From an uncultured Bacteroidales bacterium (GTDB lineage: Bacteria > Bacteroidota > Bacteroidia > Bacteroidales > WCHB1-69), in the NCBI GenBank assembly GCA_946407715.1, contig CAMJPH010000012.1, positions 1 to 39,137 on the forward strand: a DNA stretch of 39,137 bases, given 5' to 3'. Numbering within the stretch: position 1 is the stretch's first letter; every line of letters starts with the position of its first letter. Of the stretch, positions 33,905 through 39,137 are shown in pieces. The notes beneath the pieces are model-generated. The model made no database searches. It saw only the letters and a list, made by a program, of their open reading frames with translations, and was not told the DNA's origin. Made by a program: the position numbers and the translations under genes.

Positions 33905-36900
33905 TTAATCGCGGAGGCAGCGGACGGAATAGCCGTAGTACCGGAAGGTGTTATTTCTGTACATGTTCACGTTTCCAGAGGTTAAGCCTCGAACCCAAGC
34001 ATTGGTTGCCGTGCTTTCTGTGGAAGACCAGAAACCGGTGTTATCGCCCAAACCCTGGAATGATCCATCGTAGAGGTAGTTGCCTGCTGGAATGGCGGAA
34101 AACCCCGAAACGTTGTTCGTATGTAGGATCTGGTTTCCAGGACTGCACACATCATAATTGCTGTTAGGTCTCCATCCTTCAATAGAGGCTAATGCTTTGG
34201 CTATATGGTTCGTATCCTCGCCACACACATAGTAGCTTTGGTTACTCATATATGAGGCCAAATCCGCCCACTCTGCATCGCTCGGCAGATGCCAACCCGT
34301 AGGACAAGCAGCCATGGCCGCTGGCCAGTTATACAAATACCCCCGCGTCTCCAATGGGAGGGGGTGGCTACTATAATCATAGTAATATGGTGAGGATAAA
34401 CTCATACCAGAAGCAATGCCGTTGGGGATGGTCGTGCCATTGGGAAAGTGTGTTGTGCGCAAATTTTCCCGCATCCAACATTGATTGCCAATTTGCATTG
34501 TGTTATAGAGGTTGCCTTCATAGTCTGTCACTGAGAGGGTGCCGGGGCAGGGTTCTGAGTAACCTGGTGTGAGGTTTTTCGTTGTGAAGACCGCCTCCGC
34601 ACCGTAAGCCGTTCCTGCGCTGTTGGTGGAGTAAGCCCGTACATAGTAAGTGGTGCTGGACGACAGCCCCGAGAGGAAGCTATAGAAACTCCCTATACCG
34701 CTGCTGTCGGTAGTGTGGCTGTCGTTTATTGTAGGATGTTGAGAAGTGCTCCAGCAGACACCTCGGGCGGAGACATTCTCGCCTCCGCCAAAGAGGACAT
34801 CACCTCCGCATATTGCTGTTGTCGCCGTAATGCCAATCACCGATCCCGTTGTAATGAGAGGAAGAGTAATTGTATCCCGGAGGCAGCGGACGGAAGCGAA
34901 GTCGAACTTTACCACGCCTCCGTTGCAGTATGAAGTTTCAGAATCCCACCAAAGCAGATCGAAAGATCGGCCAGCACTAAAGTCAGCCTCCGTAGAAGAC
35001 CAGAAGGCGGTGAAACGGCCAGCGAGGTAGAACGGAAAATCTTCGAAAAAACCCGCAGGAACAGCGGAAAAGCCCGTGGCATTGTTCGAACTTGGGTTGT
35101 TGCCCACAGCACAGTTATCGGAGCTCGTTATCCATCCTTCTGTGGAGGCCAAGGCCTTGGCAATATAGCTACTGTTGCCATCGCAGGTGTATTCGATCAG
35201 GCTGCCCACATAGTCTGCCAATCCTATCCATTCCACTCTATTCGGCAAATGCCAGCCTGCTGGGCAAATGCCACGTCGGTGACTCGTGAAACTCACCGAT
35301 ACATAATCATCCCACCCGCCGGCTACCTCCGTTTCCCCGAATGCTGTATTGAACGTATCCACTGCCGCGTTCCAGTTGTACAACACTCCGTAGTTCATAG
35401 GCGCATACATGGCTGAATCGTAGTTGTACCAACAAGCCTTTTTGCCTGTGATTGTACTGAAATAATCGGTGTTCGTGATAAGGTACGTACCTGTACTCGG
35501 CGAGGTAGTCGTTCGCAGGTTTTCTTTCATCCAGCACTGGTTGCCGATTCGCACGGTATTATAGACGTTTCCTTCGTGGTCAGTCACTGTGGGGGTGTTG
35601 GGGCAAGGTTGTGCATCACCTTCGGGGATGATTATTTCTTCCGTGGTGAAACTCATTTCGCTTCCGTATGCCGTTCCAGCATTGTTGGTGGCGTAGGCAC
35701 GCACATAATAGGTGGTGTTAGAGGACAGCCCTGTGAGGGTGCTTGAGAAAACACCCAAGCCGGTACCGTTGGTGGTGTAATTGTCGTTGGTGGTGGGGTT
35801 ATGAGAAGTGCTCCAGCAGACACCGCGCGCGGTCACAATCAAACCGCCTGTGCCGGTTACTTGTCCGCCACAGGTGGCAGTAGTGAAAGTGATGTTGGTT
35901 ACACTACTGGTTGATACCTCTGGTAGATTTGCCAATGCAGTGAAAAAAGTTTCCTGTCCGTAAGCAGTACCCGCGCTGTTGGTGGCATACGCCCGCACAT
36001 AATAGGTGGTTCCAGCGGTCAACCCTGTGATGTTACTGGAGAAATATCCAGTGCCGGTACCTTCTTCGGTGTGACTGTCGTTCAGCATGGGATTCTGGGA
36101 GGTGCTCCAGCAGATGCCCCTTGCCGTAACGATGTCGCCCCCATCCGAAATCACATTGCCTCCACAAGTGGCAGAGGAAGCGGTGATGTTGGTTATATTG
36201 CCGGTTGACACTTCCGGAAGATTTGTCAATGTGGTGAAAGAAGTCTGTTGCCCGTATGCCGTTCCTATACTGTTGGTGGCGTAGGCACGCACATAGTAGG
36301 AGGTGTTGGGCGACAGTTCTGTGAGGATGCTTGAGAAAACGCCCGTGCCGGTGCCGTCATTGGTGTAGTTGTCGTTTATCGTGGGGTTCTGCAAAGTGCT
36401 CCAGCAAATACCACGAGAGGTTACATCCGCTCCGCCGTCAGCGGTAACCTCACCGCCGCAGGTGGCAGAGTGGGACGTGATATTCTCTACCGCAAAGGTT
36501 TGTACCACAGGGGGCTCCGATTCTGTGTCAAAAAAGCGCATGTCACCGAAAGTGAATCCTAACGCTGTTTGGGCATAGGCACGGTAATAATAGCGGGTGG
36601 CATTTTGCAAGTCATGGGCTTCGTAGTGGAAATTCTCGCTGTCGGCAGTTGCTATGAGTTGAACCATCCCCGTTAGCTGTTCATTGTCAGCGAGCTGAAA
36701 GCCCCTCTCCGTAACCGGATATTCGGCATTCTCAATCACAGAGCCGTTTAGCCAGGCTTCTGTAGAGAGGATGTTAGAGGCAGCTTCTGTAGTCACTATC
36801 GGCAACGGCAGTGTGAAAGTCAACGGAAGCAACTCAGAGTTATATTGTTCTTTCGTTTCGGTCGCACTGGTGAATTCTGCATCCGCTATGTGGGCATGAC

Positions 36901-37519
36901 CGATGTAAGACATGATGTCGCCGTAGTTGAACGGCAGGTTGGTGTTGCCCTTGGCGTTGTCATCCGACTTTGCCATGGGAGAAGTCTCCCCTTTGCCGAG
37001 GTATTCAAGGCGGTTCTGTCCGGCGCGGCCCGCATTGACCATCTTGATCTGGATGGTGCCGCCGTCAGTCCGGGCGTTGAGCAGGTAGGTCTGCGGTGAC
37101 GCTAACCAGGAGCGGAATCTGTGGCTTCCCGGATCTAAAGAACCTGAGTAGGTGGCCGTTACGATGCCGTTCAGGTCGCAGATTTCGAGCAGTACCGCTG
37201 AAGCTTCCGGCAGGTAGAGCACAAAGTCGGTCACCCCGTCAAAAGGGTTCGGCACATTCTGGAAAAGCCGCACGCCGTCACTGAGCTGTTCGATTTCTTC
37301 AATGCCGGTTTGCCCGATGAAGAGAGTAGTGTCGGGATAGTAGAGCATCTCCTGCCAATGCCGGGTGACGTTTTCCACGGTGACGGTGCTCAACGGAACG
37401 TACTGCCCGTATTGGTTCTGACCGGTGAATTGCAGGGTGACGGGGTCTTGGGCGTGACTGGTGAAAATGGTGGCCAGTAATATGGCTAAAATGGCAATAA
37501 GTGATACTGTATGCTTCAT
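33905..37519 (-). CDS. large secreted protein with two FISUMP domains and repeated FN3-like modules
   Basis: 1204 residues with a signal peptide (1-23, ending TSHA). Residues about 82-160 (NVPNPFDGVTDFVLYLPEAS through GSHRFRSWLAS) look like a T9SS-tail-type beta sandwich, here near the N-terminus. Five fibronectin-like repeats (about 235-330, 332-430, 432-527, 529-625, 882-975) carry the pattern ATCGG.V...G...T.RG.CWST..NP..ND...GTG.G.F.S...L...T.YYVRAYA.N..GTAYG. Two FISUMP domains (Fibrobacter succinogenes major paralogous domain; about 635-880 and 985-1204) begin VTDxEGNxYNTxxIGNQCWMxENLRTT and end VRCLRD. FISUMP proteins are surface exposed and their function is unclear. There is no C-terminal T9SS signal. 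It starts 11 bases downstream of the Fic fusion gene on the same strand. Confidence 0.88.
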   Translation of the reverse strand: MKHTVSLIAILAILLATIFTSHAQDPVTLQFTGQNQYGQYVPLSTVTVENVTRHWQEMLYYPDTTLFIGQTGIEEIEQLSDGVRLFQNVPNPFDGVTDFVLYLPEASAVLLEICDLNGIVTATYSGSLDPGSHRFRSWLASPQTYLLNARTDGGTIQIKMVNAGRAGQNRLEYLGKGETSPMAKSDDNAKGNTNLPFNYGDIMSYIGHAHIADAEFTSATETKEQYNSELLPLTFTLPLPIVTTEAASNILSTEAWLNGSVIENAEYPVTERGFQLADNEQLTGMVQLIATADSENFHYEAHDLQNATRYYYRAYAQTALGFTFGDMRFFDTESEPPVVQTFAVENITSHSATCGGEVTADGGADVTSRGICWSTLQNPTINDNYTNDGTGTGVFSSILTELSPNTSYYVRAYATNSIGTAYGQQTSFTTLTNLPEVSTGNITNITASSATCGGNVISDGGDIVTARGICWSTSQNPMLNDSHTEEGTGTGYFSSNITGLTAGTTYYVRAYATNSAGTAYGQETFFTALANLPEVSTSSVTNITFTTATCGGQVTGTGGLIVTARGVCWSTSHNPTTNDNYTTNGTGLGVFSSTLTGLSSNTTYYVRAYATNNAGTAYGSEMSFTTEEIIIPEGDAQPCPNTPTVTDHEGNVYNTVRIGNQCWMKENLRTTTSPSTGTYLITNTDYFSTITGKKACWYNYDSAMYAPMNYGVLYNWNAAVDTFNTAFGETEVAGGWDDYVSVSFTSHRRGICPAGWHLPNRVEWIGLADYVGSLIEYTCDGNSSYIAKALASTEGWITSSDNCAVGNNPSSNNATGFSAVPAGFFEDFPFYLAGRFTAFWSSTEADFSAGRSFDLLWWDSETSYCNGGVVKFDFASVRCLRDTITLPLITTGSVIGITATTAICGGDVLFGGGENVSARGVCWSTSQHPTINDSHTTDSSGIGSFYSFLSGLSSSTTYYVRAYSTNSAGTAYGAEAVFTTKNLTPGYSEPCPGTLSVTDYEGNLYNTMQIGNQCWMRENLRTTHFPNGTTIPNGIASGMSLSSPYYYDYSSHPLPLETRGYLYNWPAAMAACPTGWHLPSDAEWADLASYMSNQSYYVCGEDTNHIAKALASIEGWRPNSNYDVCSPGNQILHTNNVSGFSAIPAGNYLYDGSFQGLGDNTGFWSSTESTATNAWVRGLTSGNVNMYRNNTFRYYGYSVRCLRD

Positions 37520-37530
37520 TTTTTATTCGA

Positions 37531-38994
37531 TTAAAACCTTAGCCGTTGCTCGTAGGGTTCGGAAAAGGCGTTACATTTATATAAGTACTGCAACATGTCA
37601 TCGGTGGTTCGACCATAGAGCGATGCGGTGAAACGATGTAGCATATCCATTACTTTCAGGTAGGCAGACGGCTCTTTTTGACGACTTAACTTCCTTAAAG
37701 CGAGCAAATAATCCTCCCGACAGACTGTAGGAACGATGATTTTCGCCTCTCCCGCGTGGAAAAGCTCCGCGTTCATCATCATCCGTGCCACCCTGCCGTT
37801 GCCGTCGTCAAAGGGATGGGTCTCACTGATGAGAAACATCATATAGACAGCTCTTGCCATCGGAGAGGAAAGGGCTGCATAATAGCTGAATCCCACGTCC
37901 AACGTGCCGGGAACTAACTTGTAATCAACAAACTCTGTATTGCCTGCCCGGTTGTTTCGTTCCTTGAACTGTCCGGGATGCAAGTCGGGCCTTCCCGACA
38001 GCAGGATGGCATGGCGGCGTTGGAGAATATCCTTTAGATCTTGGATGGACTCGGGGCATTGCTGCATCTCACTGCGGTTGGAAACCACATTGAATGTCCC
38101 TAAAATGTCATGGGAGTCTTCAGAACGATGGGCTGCTGGCAGACCAGTCTCCACAATTCTCCGGGCTTCGTCCACCTCGAACTCTGTTCCTTCAATATAA
38201 TTCGAGAAATAACTCTCGTAAAATGCAATATTCCGGTACTCCAATTCGGAGGAGACCACCGGATATGAAAGAAAATGATGGCTTTGCAGGACATCGAACA
38301 GTGTCTCAAAGAGATCCTTCCGATTCTCGTCGTAAGGCGCCCCAGCTGCCATAGCCCTGACTGCAGCAGATGACAGAATATCTGCGGAATGGGTGGCCAA
38401 AATGGCCGAAATCAAAACGTTGATCCGTTTGAATTCCCGATCCATTCCGAGACGTTGGGCCGTTGCACGTAATTGGTCCCGATAATCGTTTAGCGCATTC
38501 TCACCGCCGGCAATCATCACACTTCCCAATTTCTTTTCCACAACTTCCTGCGGCAGAATCTTGGAACATTCCCCTTCTTTCTTGGTTTGCTGCATGTTTT
38601 CCAACATCCATCTGTATTCACTGGCAATGAACATGTTGCCGTATTTCATGTCCTTTTTGTCCGGGGCAGGGCCTTTGAGAATATGGACGGTCACCCCAGG
38701 CAAATCCTTGACGTTCCGGTTGGAATTTCCGGTCAGGAAAAAGTCACCGGAAGGGGTGATGCGCATTTCGTGGGCGCTTCGATGGCTTATGACAGTTCTG
38801 GGAAATCGCCACGTCAGAATATGGAGTATGTTGCGACGGACAATGCTCTCCGGACTGTCCACGAGGTTGGAAGAATAGATTTTAGGGGCTATTTTCCGCA
38901 ATTTTCCCTCTGAAAGCAATCGGGAAATAGTCCTCGACACCTCTGGATTCGAAGATGCGAACACAATTTCTCTATTCAAGTCAATATTAACCAT
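37531..38994 (-). CDS. AbiEi-like winged-helix / Fic AMP-transferase fusion
   Basis: About 487 residues from ATG 38994; the longer frame up to 39111 starts upstream of the promoter and is rejected. Residues 1-95 look like the N-terminal winged helix of AbiEi-type antitoxins (EVSRTISRLLSEGKLRKIAP then KIYSSN), and the next 100 residues also match that family's pattern. The C-terminal Fic domain shows the catalytic HPFDDGNGRVAR near residue 390, with the His, Asp, Gly-Asn-Gly-Arg and final Arg all present, and FSNYIEGTEFE near 263, which fits the inhibitory helix (S/T)xxxE(G/N) of class II Fic proteins. Fic enzymes transfer AMP or related groups to target hydroxyls. The fusion would join DNA-binding autorepression with a self-inhibited enzyme. 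No separate antitoxin gene is visible. The FISUMP gene follows after 11 bases. Confidence 0.8.
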   Translation of the reverse strand: MVNIDLNREIVFASSNPEVSRTISRLLSEGKLRKIAPKIYSSNLVDSPESIVRRNILHILTWRFPRTVISHRSAHEMRITPSGDFFLTGNSNRNVKDLPGVTVHILKGPAPDKKDMKYGNMFIASEYRWMLENMQQTKKEGECSKILPQEVVEKKLGSVMIAGGENALNDYRDQLRATAQRLGMDREFKRINVLISAILATHSADILSSAAVRAMAAGAPYDENRKDLFETLFDVLQSHHFLSYPVVSSELEYRNIAFYESYFSNYIEGTEFEVDEARRIVETGLPAAHRSEDSHDILGTFNVVSNRSEMQQCPESIQDLKDILQRRHAILLSGRPDLHPGQFKERNNRAGNTEFVDYKLVPGTLDVGFSYYAALSSPMARAVYMMFLISETHPFDDGNGRVARMMMNAELFHAGEAKIIVPTVCREDYLLALRKLSRQKEPSAYLKVMDMLHRFTASLYGRTTDDMLQYLYKCNAFSEPYEQRLRF

Positions 38995-39071
38995 ACAAAT
39001 TTTCGCGAATGAAACGTGCAAAAATACAAATTTTCGCGAATAAAAATGGGGAATATACAAATTTTCGCAAA
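38994..39071 (-). promoter_or_regulatory. promoter with three 16-bp operator-like repeats, 31-bp period
   Basis: TACAAATTTTCGCGAA occurs at 38994-39009 and 39025-39040 exactly, and at 39056-39071 with one change (CGCAAA). Starts are exactly 31 bp apart, close to three helical turns. Each full copy contains the palindrome TTCGCGAA. The -7 box reads TATTTTTG on the minus strand at 39019-39026, so copy 1 covers the start codon, copy 2 the promoter core and copy 3 the upstream side. Autoregulation by the fusion protein's winged helix is the natural inference. Confidence 0.8.
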
Positions 39072-39086
39072 AAAACGGTCTTGCGG

Positions 39087-39137
39087 TGTACCAGCTCCAA
39101 AAAGTGGACACGAAAAATATTATTGGTGATTAATGTT
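39087..39137 (+). mobile_element. possible left end of an IS3-family (IS150-group) element
   Basis: TGTACCAGCTCCAAAAAGTG at 39087, followed by GACA, resembles IS150-group terminal repeats, which start TGTAC, then CCA, then a GTTGGAC-like block. The element would extend right beyond the window. No transposase is visible, so this rests on the end alone. Confidence 0.35.

Noticed and set aside
38995..39111. N-terminal extension of the Fic fusion (from 39111)
   Set aside because: It reads through the promoter, the 31-bp operator array and a likely IS end; the ATG at 38994 lies properly downstream of the -7 box.

Overview
The window reads as a chromosomal segment of a member of the Bacteroidales (phylum Bacteroidota) with an active type IX secretion system (T9SS). 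This rests on Bacteroidota-type promoters (-7 box TAnnTTTG, usually followed by C) in front of many genes, few Shine-Dalgarno sites, two secreted proteins with a C-terminal T9SS sorting domain, a DUF5686 outer-membrane protein, and FISUMP and choice-of-anchor-J/fibronectin modules. The species cannot be named from the sequence.

Left third (1 to about 15.6 kb) is an accessory or defence-type region, all on the + strand except the gene remnants near 12.9-13.0 kb and 15.0-15.6 kb. It opens with the tail of a YqiA-like hydrolase, a Sel1-repeat protein, a GC-rich nest of inverted repeats, a DprA/Smf-like protein without its winged helix, and several small genes of unknown function. Two of the unknown genes (2621 and 6181) share an identical promoter-upstream element. 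Then comes a shortened AlbA_2 (Schlafen-like) regulator bracketed by two 73-bp direct repeats, a strongly structured leader at 7857-8030 that can fold in two mutually exclusive ways, and a complete type III restriction-modification operon (mod-res). Downstream lie scars: a BRO-N head joined out of frame to the tail of a class III Fic protein, a PARG-like/TIGR02452 gene translationally coupled to a 5'(3')-deoxyribonucleotidase, a 48-bp relic of a second res 3' end, and an ATPase gene reduced to its C-terminal half.

Middle (16-28.7 kb) is a surface and secretion block: a 2389-residue T9SS adhesin-like protein, an ORF-less group II intron sitting directly behind that gene's terminator, a secreted esterase with a T9SS tail, a truncated PKD-type gene, and a DUF5686 protein.

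Right third (28.7-39.1 kb) carries RNase R (rnr), a hipBA toxin-antitoxin operon with two palindromic operator candidates, a membrane-anchored Ser/Thr protein kinase, a two-FISUMP secreted protein, and a fusion of an AbiEi-like winged helix to a Fic AMP-transferase. The promoter of the last gene holds three near-identical 16-bp repeats spaced exactly 31 bp. The right edge probably enters an IS3-family element.

The most unusual observations are the two-state leader before the type III R-M operon, the self-contained AbiEi-like/Fic gene with its phased operator array, and the ADP-ribose-eraser/nucleotidase pair embedded among remnants of other defence genes.
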